Shown piece by piece: positions 23,889 through 31,531 of a stretch of DNA of 64,000 nt. Source of the DNA: Noviherbaspirillum aerium. GTDB lineage: Bacteria > Pseudomonadota > Gammaproteobacteria > Burkholderiales > Burkholderiaceae_D. The notes beneath the pieces were generated by a model. The model was not told the origin of the DNA. It saw nothing but the letters and a program-made list of their open reading frames with translations, and ran no database searches. Within the stretch, counting starts at the first letter, position 1; every line of letters begins with the position of its first letter. The position numbers and the translations under genes were made by a program. The DNA lies in assembly GCF_008929045.1 (NCBI RefSeq), contig NZ_VFAH01000005.1:62001-126000 (forward strand), in the 5' to 3' direction.

Positions 23889-25275
23889 CCACGGTGACGG
23901 TGCAGTCGGCCTGGGCCACCACCTGCGACGACACGCTGCCCAGGTAGCGGCGCAGCACCGAGCTGCCGCGCGAACCGATGACGATATGGTCGACATCGTT
24001 GAGCTTGGCGTAGTCGACGATCGCGGCGGCGGGGTCGGGTGCTTCCAGCACGTGATAGGTGATCTTTTCCGGCGGGATCTGCAGGGGCCGCGCCCAGTGC
24101 TTGAGGCCGACCAGGTGCTTGACGTGGATGTTGCGTCCCTGCTTGTCCACCACGCTGTCCATGCCGATGCGGTTGGTCCTCTGTACCGTCACGCAGGCGA
24201 GACGGGCGCCGGCCTCGGTCTGCAGCACCCGCCGCGCCGCCACCCGCAGCGACTCGGCGAGCATCTCCGAACCCGAGGCGAGGTCGATCGCCACCATGAT
24301 GATCGGCGCATGCATGAGCTGCTCGGATGCCGACTGCTGCGGTGAAGATTCCATGCCGATCGCCCGGAACCAGCGGCGGCTCACGGTCCACCAGCCGTCG
24401 CGTTCGAGCTTGCCGGCGCGCGCCGTCAGCGGCACCTGCTCCGGGTTCTGCAGCGCCAGCGCCAGCTGGGCCGCGGTGTCGTGGCGCTTGCCGGGGTCCA
24501 CTTCGAGACAGCGCAGGATGATCTCCTGCAGCCAGGGCGGGATCGCCGGATTGATCGCCCGCGGCGGCACCGGATCGCGATACAGCCGGCGGCGCAGGCC
24601 CGGCACGGAGGTCGGATGGCCGTAGGGCCGTTCGCCGGTGGCCAGGTGATACAGCAGCACGCCCAGGGCGAACAGGTCGCTGCGCGGATCGTTGCGGATA
24701 TGAAGCACCTGCTCCGGCGAGATGTAGGGGCCGGTGCCCATCGGCAGCCGGAACTCTTCCGCCAGCAGGTCCGGCAGCTTGTCGTGGCGCGACAGGCCGT
24801 AGTCGATCAGAATGGCTTCGCCGCTTGGCCGGAACATGATGTTGCTCGGCTTGACATCGAGATGGATCACGTTCTGGCGGTGCAGGTCATGCAAGGCGCT
24901 GGCAACGCGGATGCCGATGCCGGCCACCTCGTCCACGGGCAGCGGAGCCGCATCGAAACGGCTGCGCAGCGAGGCGCCCGCGATGCGCTCCATCACGATG
25001 TAGGGCTGGCCGGTGAAGTCGCCCGAGGCCACGAATCCCGGCACATGGATGCCGGCGAGCTTGGGCATGATCATCTGCTCGACTTCGAAGCCGACGATCG
25101 CGGTCGGATCGTTGTTGTCGCCGAGGATGGGCACCTTCATCAGCAGCTCGCCCGCATCGCGCAGATCGGGGCGCCCCACGGGCGTGACGCGCCACAGCAC
25201 CGCCATGCCGCCCTTGTGCAGGCGCTCTTCCAGGCGGAAGCCGTCGACCGTCATGCCAGGAACGAGCTTCTCCAC
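23674..25275 (-). CDS. Hanks-type protein kinase fused to a universal stress protein domain
   Basis: A 533-residue cytoplasmic protein. The kinase half has the Lys in LLMKVP (K47 from GTG 25275), the catalytic loop VIHLDVKPSNIMF (HLD instead of HRD), IDYGLSR (DYG instead of DFG), and GTGPYISPEQ for the activation segment. The C-terminal UspA domain contains IIMVAIDLASGSEML and the nucleotide-binding HIVIGSRGSSVLRRYLGS. A 60-residue Pro/Ala/Glu tail follows. GTG 25275 lies one base past the stop of the phosphoesterase gene, so the two are probably coupled; ATG 25254 is an alternative. It may tie stress-ligand binding to phosphorylation of unknown targets. Confidence 0.9.
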   Translation of the reverse strand: MEKLVPGMTVDGFRLEERLHKGGMAVLWRVTPVGRPDLRDAGELLMKVPILGDNNDPTAIVGFEVEQMIMPKLAGIHVPGFVASGDFTGQPYIVMERIAGASLRSRFDAAPLPVDEVAGIGIRVASALHDLHRQNVIHLDVKPSNIMFRPSGEAILIDYGLSRHDKLPDLLAEEFRLPMGTGPYISPEQVLHIRNDPRSDLFALGVLLYHLATGERPYGHPTSVPGLRRRLYRDPVPPRAINPAIPPWLQEIILRCLEVDPGKRHDTAAQLALALQNPEQVPLTARAGKLERDGWWTVSRRWFRAIGMESSPQQSASEQLMHAPIIMVAIDLASGSEMLAESLRVAARRVLQTEAGARLACVTVQRTNRIGMDSVVDKQGRNIHVKHLVGLKHWARPLQIPPEKITYHVLEAPDPAAAIVDYAKLNDVDHIVIGSRGSSVLRRYLGSVSSQVVAQADCTVTVVKSAGLSAERPALRASAAPPADPGNAGIPAAPPALVASEALMASDAPVEPEKPVEPAAPASPEDAPAGTAR

Positions 25276-25276
25276 C

Positions 25277-26035
25277 TCAGCGTCCCTGCTGCAGCCGGTC
25301 GCCGATGCTCGCCGGCAGGCCGGCGGCGCGGATTTTTTCCGCCGCCGCGTCATGGTCGTAAGGCACCCGGAAATAGATCAGTTCATGCGTCGCGTCGTCG
25401 TACAGCGCATAGCAGGCGGCGGGATTGCCGTCGCGCGGCTGGCCGACGGAGCCGGGCAGCACCAGCCAGTGGCGCTGGGTGCCGAGCGGGATGCTGCTGT
25501 CGCCGCTCGGCACGAAGGCCGACACCTTGCCGGTAGGCGACAGGTTGTACAGCGCCGGCTGATGCACGTGGCCGCAGAAGCTCACGCGCCGGTCGGTGGC
25601 ATGCATGCTCTTGACCGCTTCCAGCGTGCCGGTGATGTATTCCCAGCTGCGCGGTTCGGCGGCGGTCGCGTGCACGAACAGGCATTCTCCCGCTTCCTGC
25701 GTCAGCGGCAGGCGGTCCAGGAAATCGAGCTGTTCGCGGCCGAGCTGCGAACGCGTCCAGTCGACCACCTCGCGCGCCTTCGCATTCATGCTCTTGCCGG
25801 AGGCCTGGGCGACGGCGGCGTCATGGTTGCCCTGCACCGCGATCGCGCCCTGCGCGACATAAGCCATCACGGTATCGACCACCCAGGCCGGATCGGCGCC
25901 GTAGCCCACCAGGTCGCCGAGAAAGGCGTAGCGCTGCGCGCGCCGCTCTTCCGCGTGGGCAAGACAGGCGGTGAAGGCTTCGCGGTTGGCGTGAATATCG
26001 GTGAGGATGGCAATGAGCATCGGAGCGGCAGGCAT
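25277..26035 (-). CDS. Metallophosphoesterase (YfcE/diadenosine-type)
   Basis: About 252 residues of the calcineurin-like phosphoesterase family, type with the C-terminal YfcE-like half. Metal-binding motifs are ILTDIHANREAF (DxH), FLGDLVGYGADP (GDxxGYG), VQGNHDAA (GNHD) and FCGHVHQPAL (GHxH). The start could be 26068, 26035 or 26020; the conserved core begins at MLIAILTDIHAN (26020). It abuts the kinase-USP gene downstream, so it could act in the same signalling unit, perhaps as a phosphatase or nucleotide hydrolase. Confidence 0.88.
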   Translation of the reverse strand: MPAAPMLIAILTDIHANREAFTACLAHAEERRAQRYAFLGDLVGYGADPAWVVDTVMAYVAQGAIAVQGNHDAAVAQASGKSMNAKAREVVDWTRSQLGREQLDFLDRLPLTQEAGECLFVHATAAEPRSWEYITGTLEAVKSMHATDRRVSFCGHVHQPALYNLSPTGKVSAFVPSGDSSIPLGTQRHWLVLPGSVGQPRDGNPAACYALYDDATHELIYFRVPYDHDAAAEKIRAAGLPASIGDRLQQGR

Positions 26036-26125
26036 TTGTTCGACAATGGGATGATGGTAACCCGTCATCCTTAGGTTTTGCTGACAATGCGCCCCGCCGT
26101 CACTGCTGTCCGGCCGGCGGACGCT

Positions 26126-26827
26126 TCAGGCGGCGGCGTATTCCCGGTAGCCGCGCGCGCGCAGTTCGCACGCAGGGCAGCTGCCGCAGCCGTAGCCCCA
26201 GTCGTGCAGCGCGCCGCGTTCGCCGAGGTAGCAGGTATGGGTGTCCGCGCGGATCAGGTCCACCAGCGGCTGGCCGCCGAGATCATGCGCCAGCCTCCAG
26301 GTCGCCGCCTTGTCGATCCACATCAGCGGCGTCTCCAGCTTCAGCCGCGTGGCCATGCCGAGATTGAGCGCCACCTGCAGCGCCTTGATGGTGTCGTCGC
26401 GGCAGTCGGGATAGCCGGAGAAATCGGTTTCGCACATGCCGCCCACCAGCACGTCGAGGCCGCGCCGGTAAGCGACGGTCGCGGCCACCGTCAGGAACAG
26501 CAGGTTGCGGCCGGGCACGAAGGTGTTGGGCAGTCCGTTATCCTGCATGGCGATGGCCACATCGCTGGTGAGCGCGGTGTCGGAAATGGCGGAGATCAGC
26601 GACAGGTCGATCATGTGGTCTTCGCCGAGGCGGGCGTTCCAGCCGGCCGACAGTTCGCGCGTCTTTTGCAGCAGCGTCGGCCGCACCTGCAGTTCCACCG
26701 CATGGCGCTGGCCGTAGTCGAAGCCGATGGTTTCCACGCGCGCATAGCGGGACAAGGCCCAGGCGAGGCAGGTGGTTGAATCCTGTCCGCCGCTGAACAG
26801 GACGAGTGCGCCGTTGTTTGGTGTCAT
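26126..26827 (-). CDS. queC: 7-cyano-7-deazaguanine synthase
   Basis: Converts 7-carboxy-7-deazaguanine to preQ0 with ATP and ammonia in queuosine biosynthesis. The 233 residues have the PP-loop [11 protein letters not shown] (about 9-19), [15 protein letters not shown] and the C-terminal zinc site CGSCPAC preceded by a further Cys in THTCYLG. The start at 26827 fits the family. No other que gene is adjacent. Confidence 0.95.
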   Translation of the reverse strand: MTPNNGALVLFSGGQDSTTCLAWALSRYARVETIGFDYGQRHAVELQVRPTLLQKTRELSAGWNARLGEDHMIDLSLISAISDTALTSDVAIAMQDNGLPNTFVPGRNLLFLTVAATVAYRRGLDVLVGGMCETDFSGYPDCRDDTIKALQVALNLGMATRLKLETPLMWIDKAATWRLAHDLGGQPLVDLIRADTHTCYLGERGALHDWGYGCGSCPACELRARGYREYAAA

Positions 26828-26973
26828 GAAATGCTTCGAATAAAAATGGAAAGAGGGTGTAATGCGATTGCCGGCGAATGTCCATGGGCGCCGGCACCCG
26901 GCACCGGCTGGCAGGATAGCCGATCGGCGCGGTGCGGACATATGCGGTTTCGTATGTGAATGCCCGCAGGCGG

Positions 26974-27762
26974 TCATGAGGGCTGGCGCTTGACCTCCCG
27001 CAGCGTCTGCTCGATGTAGTCGCCGTTGTCATCGCTGTAGCGCAGGCGTGCCGGATACCATTCGAGCGAAGGAGCGAGCCAGATGTCGAGATGCTGGTCC
27101 TTCGAGTCGGCGCCCGGCGCTCTCTGCACATGCACGGTATTGAGCTCGCCGAGCGGCGTGGAAATCTTTTCCTGCTTGATGACCTTGAACGTCCAGGCGT
27201 CGACGTCGCGCTGCCCCGCCACCGACACATTCCACGCCGCGCCGGGCTTGAACTTGCCGGGTGCGGCACGGGCCACGGAAATCATCTGCCAGACCACGCT
27301 GTTGCGGTCCTGCTCGCCGCCCTTGAGCGGCTGGGCCTGTTCCGACGCGCTGAAACGGATGGCCTTCGCGGCACGGTCGAAACTGGTGGTGGTCGGTTCG
27401 CGGCGCAGCCGCTTTTCGGTGAACACATCCGGAGCGAGGCCGAAGGCATCCATGGCGCCTTCGCTTCTCGTATCGAGGATCTTGCCGATCAGCGCCGCGC
27501 GCGCCTCATTGGTGGCGGCGAAGCGGCCCGCGCCGGATTGCCAGCGCACGATGGCATCGCCCTCGACCGGAATGCCTTTCTGCTTGGCCTTGATCGCATA
27601 GCCGAGTTCGGCATTCGGCGGAGGATTGATCTTCTGCTTGGCGGCCGTCCCGCGTGCTTGCTGTTGTTGCTGATGTGGTTGCTGTGCCTGCTGCGCATGC
27701 ACGGCGAAGGCGGCGCAGAGCAGCAGCGCGGCGCAAGACTTGGTCGTATATGAATGCATCAT
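26974..27762 (-). CDS. DUF3108 domain protein, secreted (paralogue 1)
   Basis: A 262-residue protein. Signal peptide ([16 protein letters not shown]), then a Gln/His-rich linker, then a DUF3108 domain: [31 protein letters not shown]-type N-terminal strand, [14 protein letters not shown] in the middle, and [24 protein letters not shown] near the end. The family is periplasmic or exported with no settled function. It lies 20 bases downstream of a second DUF3108 gene and shares the GGEQDR and EWYPxRxRY motifs with it. Confidence 0.85.
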   Translation of the reverse strand: MMHSYTTKSCAALLLCAAFAVHAQQAQQPHQQQQQARGTAAKQKINPPPNAELGYAIKAKQKGIPVEGDAIVRWQSGAGRFAATNEARAALIGKILDTRSEGAMDAFGLAPDVFTEKRLRREPTTTSFDRAAKAIRFSASEQAQPLKGGEQDRNSVVWQMISVARAAPGKFKPGAAWNVSVAGQRDVDAWTFKVIKQEKISTPLGELNTVHVQRAPGADSKDQHLDIWLAPSLEWYPARLRYSDDNGDYIEQTLREVKRQPS

Positions 27763-27782
27763 CGATGGAATTTGAATTAGTG

Positions 27783-28946
27783 TCAGCGTTCAATGCCCGC
27801 AAGGGTCATGTCGAGGGAGTCGCCATTGGGCGAGGTATAGCGGATCCGCACCGGATACCATTCCTGTTGCGGGGCCAGCCAGAATTCAACGGTCTGGTCG
27901 AAGCTTTTCTGGCGCGGCGCGCGCACCAGATGCCATGCGGCGGTCTTGCCGGCCGCGGTCGTTATCTCTTCCTGGCCCAGCACGCGGATGCGCCAGGGTT
28001 CGGCATCGCGCGCGCCGGCAACGAAGACGTCGATCTCCGCACCGGGTACGATGCGCGCCGGTTCGGCCCTGCCGATGCCGGCGATTTGCCACATGACGCT
28101 GGCGCGGTCCTGCTCGCCTCCCTGGTAAGGATAGGTTCTCTCGGAGGCCGAAAAGCTGATCCTGCCGTTGTCATGCTGAAAGTGAGTCTGGGTCAGCGAC
28201 TTGTTGCGCGGCTTTTCACTGTACAGCACCGGTGCGATGCCGAATTGATTGATCCTGCCTTCGCTGCGGAAGTTCAGCACCGTGATCTTGACCAGCAGCA
28301 GCGACGTGCCCGCTTCACCGCTCACGCTGTAGCTGTCGGCGCCGGCTTCCCAGCGGAATGTGCCGCCGCCATGCCATTTCTGCCCCTTCACCAGGGCTTC
28401 GACATCGTAGTCGAGCCGTGCCGACGGTGGCAGATCGACCTTGTAAGCCTGGGCCGCCTCCGGCACGGCCGGCTTGCTCTCAGGGGCTTCGGCGGCCTCG
28501 GCGGCATTGTCCGCAACAAGCGCGGGCGCGGCGTTCTCGCCTGGCGCATCGGCAGCATCCTCCGGCATGAGGAGCGGCGGCGCCTCCACACTCGTGCCCG
28601 GCGCCTCCATGCCTGCGGCTGGCGGGATGGTCGGCTCCGACGGCGTAGCCGCGGCCTGTTCTTTCCGCATGGTTTTTTTCGGCCTGGTTTTCTTCGGTGG
28701 CGGGGCGACCGGTTCCAGCGCCGTTGCTTCGGCTCCATCCGGCACTGCGGGCTGCGCCGGCGCAAGGGATACCAGCGATACCGTGGTGACGGCCGCATCC
28801 GACGGATTGCGCCAGGCCGGGACTCCCAGCCTGCCTTCGGCCCAGCGGAAAGCCAACAGGTGCACCAGGAGCGATGCGCAGATCAGCACCACCGTGCGCC
28901 GCCTGAACCGCTTTTGCTTCGCAGCCCTTGAAAGAAAAATCGCCAT
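27783..28946 (-). CDS. DUF3108 domain protein, membrane-anchored (paralogue 2)
   Basis: A 387-residue protein. A basic N-terminus and one transmembrane segment (RTVVLICASLLVHLLAF) give a TonB-like topology, followed by 120 residues rich in Pro, Ala and Glu (including PPPKKTRPKKTMRKEQ), then a C-terminal DUF3108 domain (SARLDYDVEALVKGQKWHGG, GGEQDRASVMWQ, EFWLAPQQEWYPVRIRY). The proline-rich stalk would reach across the periplasm. It is the first gene of a two-gene unit and divergent from phaM across 227 bases. Confidence 0.85.
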   Translation of the reverse strand: MAIFLSRAAKQKRFRRRTVVLICASLLVHLLAFRWAEGRLGVPAWRNPSDAAVTTVSLVSLAPAQPAVPDGAEATALEPVAPPPKKTRPKKTMRKEQAAATPSEPTIPPAAGMEAPGTSVEAPPLLMPEDAADAPGENAAPALVADNAAEAAEAPESKPAVPEAAQAYKVDLPPSARLDYDVEALVKGQKWHGGGTFRWEAGADSYSVSGEAGTSLLLVKITVLNFRSEGRINQFGIAPVLYSEKPRNKSLTQTHFQHDNGRISFSASERTYPYQGGEQDRASVMWQIAGIGRAEPARIVPGAEIDVFVAGARDAEPWRIRVLGQEEITTAAGKTAAWHLVRAPRQKSFDQTVEFWLAPQQEWYPVRIRYTSPNGDSLDMTLAGIER

Positions 28947-29173
28947 GACGCTAGTGTATCAACCTCTGTGCCGATTCCCCCTGCAAAGCAACGCGACGTT
29001 GCTTCCATGCATTGCGAACCTGGCATGAACCTGTGCCCCGTTTGCGTAGTCGCACATGACAGACAAGGCGGTCAGGTGCATACTTTGCTGATTATGCTAA
29101 TTGTTGTTTTGTCCAATAAATCGATGTAGTCGTCGATTCGGTGGTTTTAACGCGTTAACAAGCGGAGGTTTTC

Positions 29174-29929
29174 ATGAGCAAGCCAGCGACGCCCAATTTC
29201 CCTGGAATGTCGGCGATGACCGACTCCCTGGATTTCGTCAAGACCCTGTGGGGCAACATGGGCATTCCCGGAATGAACATGCCGGCCATGAATGCCGCCG
29301 GCATGAACATGCCCGGCATGGGTATTCCCGGCATGGTGATGCCTACGCTGTCGGTCGAGGAAATCAACAAGAAGATCGCCGACCTGAAGGCGGTGGAGAA
29401 CTGGCTCACCCTCAACATGAACATGCTGCGCGGCACGATACAGGCACTGGAAGTGCAGGCAGCCACCATCTCCACCCTGCAGACCATGAGCGAAAGCTTC
29501 GCCGCCTCGATGCAGCCGGCGGCGAAAGCCGCTCCGGCAGCTTCCGGTCAGGAGCATGGCAATGGCAATGGCAAGTCAGCATCGCCCTTCACTTATGGCA
29601 ATGGCAGCGGCAATGGTGCCGCCGCGCAAGCTGCCGGCGCATCGTCGAACGACGCGAAGACGCAAGGCGCGCCGGAGCCCACCAGCAAGGACCAGAGCGA
29701 TGCCGCCAGCCTGACCGCGCCGCTGATGAATGCCGCGATCTGGTGGAACATGCTGCAGGACCAGTTCAAGCAGGCGGTCAACAATGCAATGACCGAGATG
29801 CCCAAGCCCGCGGAGAGCACGCCGAAGGACGACGCGAAAGCCGCGTCCAGGCCGAAGGCCGAGGGCAAGGAAGACAGCGCGGCAAAACCCGCACCTGCAG
29901 CGGCGCGCAAGCCGAAGGCGGCGAAGTAG
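29174..29929 (+). CDS. phaM: PhaM-type polyhydroxyalkanoate granule regulatory protein
   Basis: A 251-residue protein resembling PhaM, which binds PHB synthase, granules and DNA. N-terminal TDSLDFVKTLWGNMGIPGM and PTLSVEEINKKIADLKAVE, then WLTLNMNMLRGTIQALEVQ, are the family signature. The C-terminus is Lys/Ala/Pro-rich (ARKPKAAK) like the nucleoid-binding tail. Between signature blocks lies a Met/Gly/Pro repeat (GMNMPAM, GMNMPGM, GIPGM; residues about 34-57), longer than I expect in the family. ATG 29174 follows AGCGGAGG. It has its own promoter region and no phaC neighbour. Confidence 0.85.
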   Translation: MSKPATPNFPGMSAMTDSLDFVKTLWGNMGIPGMNMPAMNAAGMNMPGMGIPGMVMPTLSVEEINKKIADLKAVENWLTLNMNMLRGTIQALEVQAATISTLQTMSESFAASMQPAAKAAPAASGQEHGNGNGKSASPFTYGNGSGNGAAAQAAGASSNDAKTQGAPEPTSKDQSDAASLTAPLMNAAIWWNMLQDQFKQAVNNAMTEMPKPAESTPKDDAKAASRPKAEGKEDSAAKPAPAAARKPKAAK

Positions 29930-30068
29930 CTTCGGCCTGTTCGCGCCGGTGGATAAGGTGTGAACAGGAAGCCCTATGCTGCGCTTGATAAGCCCCGTCC
30001 GGTCCGAGTCCGCTCCTCGACGCGGCTTCGAACCGCCCGCAGCGCCTATAACGCTTACCAAACACAGC

Positions 30069-31352
30069 CTATGCGCCGCGGCTAGCAGCGGCGGGACTTG
30101 CCTGCGCCGCTGCCGGCGGCTGCGCAACGGTCAGCCGCCGCACGATCCACAAACTGGCAATGCCGCAAGCCACGGCAAGATAGCCGACCAGGTTGAAATG
30201 CTCGATCTGTCCCGCCGGATTGCGCGAGATGATCAGGCCCGCTACCAGCGAAGCCAGCCCGGATGACATCATCTGCACCGACGAGCCCAGGCTCATGAAG
30301 GTGCCGCGCACCTGCGGCGCCGCTGCCGCGGTGATCATCGCCATGCCGGGAATGAAACGGCCCGGCACCAGGATGAAGAACACGGTCGAATTGATCAGCA
30401 CGATCCACCACGGCACCGGCACCAGGTGGGTCGTGACCAGGATCGGCAGGAAGGCGGCGATCGCGACGATGCGGAAGATGCGCTGCTTGCCATGGCGGTC
30501 GGCCAGCCGGCCGATCAGCCGGGACGTGAAGAAGGTCGCCGCGCCGCCGCAAAGGTAGACCAGCGCGATGAAGCTCTCCGACAAGCCGAGGTTGGCGGTG
30601 TAGTAGAGCGCGATATAGGGCACCACCGTGAAGCCGCCGAACATCAGCAGCGCCATGAACAGATAGGCGCGCAGATGATTGGGCTGCCTCGCCACCGCAT
30701 GGATCTGGCGGAACACATTGACTTTCGCCTCCCCCTGTCCATGGCGCTGCAAGTGGGTTGTCAGCGAGGGCAGCAGCCGGTGCGCGGCCACGAGAATGCC
30801 GCCCGACAGCAGCACGATGAAGAAGAAAGGCGCGCGCCAGCCCAGCATGTCCGAATGCGATGCCAGGAAAAGCCCGAGCGGCACGCCGGCCACGGTCGAC
30901 AGCGAAAACGCCGCCATCACCGTACCCATTGCCTGGCCGCGCCGCTCGAACGGCACGACGTCGGCCACCATGGTCTGCACCATCGCGCCCAGGATGCCGC
31001 CGAAGGCGCCGGCCAGCGCGCGCGCCGCCAGCAGGAATTCAAAGTTCGGCGCCAGCCCGCAGCACAAGGTCGCGAGGATGAACAGCACATACAGGCTCAG
31101 CATCAGCGTGCGGCGGTCGAAGCGGTCGACATAGGTGGCCGCCAGCAGTCCGGATGCGGCCGCGGTGAAGGTGTAGGACGACAGCAGCAAGCCGAACTGA
31201 TGGGTATCGATCTGCAGCACGCGAATCAGTTGCGGCCCGAGCGGCATCATGATCATGAAGTCGAGGATATGCGTGAACTGGATGCCCGAGAGCACCAGCA
31301 GGAAACGGCGTTCCTGTTTCTGCGGCAGCGATGGTGGGGAAGTGGAGTTCAA
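30069..31352 (-). CDS. Major facilitator superfamily transporter
   Basis: A 427-residue inner-membrane protein with 12 predicted helices. The loop 2-3 signature is YVDRFDRRTLMLSLY, and loop 8-9 has RLIGRLADRHGKQRIFR. The motif-C-like stretch FSLSTVAGVPLGLFLA in helix 5 marks a DHA1-type drug/proton antiporter. The substrate is unknown. It lies 178 bases upstream of the end of the orphan gene on the same strand, with its own start region. Confidence 0.9.
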   Translation of the reverse strand: MNSTSPPSLPQKQERRFLLVLSGIQFTHILDFMIMMPLGPQLIRVLQIDTHQFGLLLSSYTFTAAASGLLAATYVDRFDRRTLMLSLYVLFILATLCCGLAPNFEFLLAARALAGAFGGILGAMVQTMVADVVPFERRGQAMGTVMAAFSLSTVAGVPLGLFLASHSDMLGWRAPFFFIVLLSGGILVAAHRLLPSLTTHLQRHGQGEAKVNVFRQIHAVARQPNHLRAYLFMALLMFGGFTVVPYIALYYTANLGLSESFIALVYLCGGAATFFTSRLIGRLADRHGKQRIFRIVAIAAFLPILVTTHLVPVPWWIVLINSTVFFILVPGRFIPGMAMITAAAAPQVRGTFMSLGSSVQMMSSGLASLVAGLIISRNPAGQIEHFNLVGYLAVACGIASLWIVRRLTVAQPPAAAQASPAAASRGA

Positions 31353-31531
31353 GTGGCGGTCAATCGTGTTGGCGCGTCATGCGGGCGCGGCGCGGTCGGG
31401 CCTCGCAGGAAGCCCGGCGCGGCTGCCATATTGTCTCATTATCGGGATGTGCCAACTTCCTGGTGGCGCGGGTCAACAATTTGTTTATCCAATGGGCCGC
31501 AGCTGTCTTCATCCGGTTTCAGATCACACCA

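Noticed and set aside
29970-30060. A tRNA-like segment with GCTTCGAACCG near a GC-rich stem
   Set aside because: No acceptor stem or anticodon arm can be folded around it, so it is not a tRNA.
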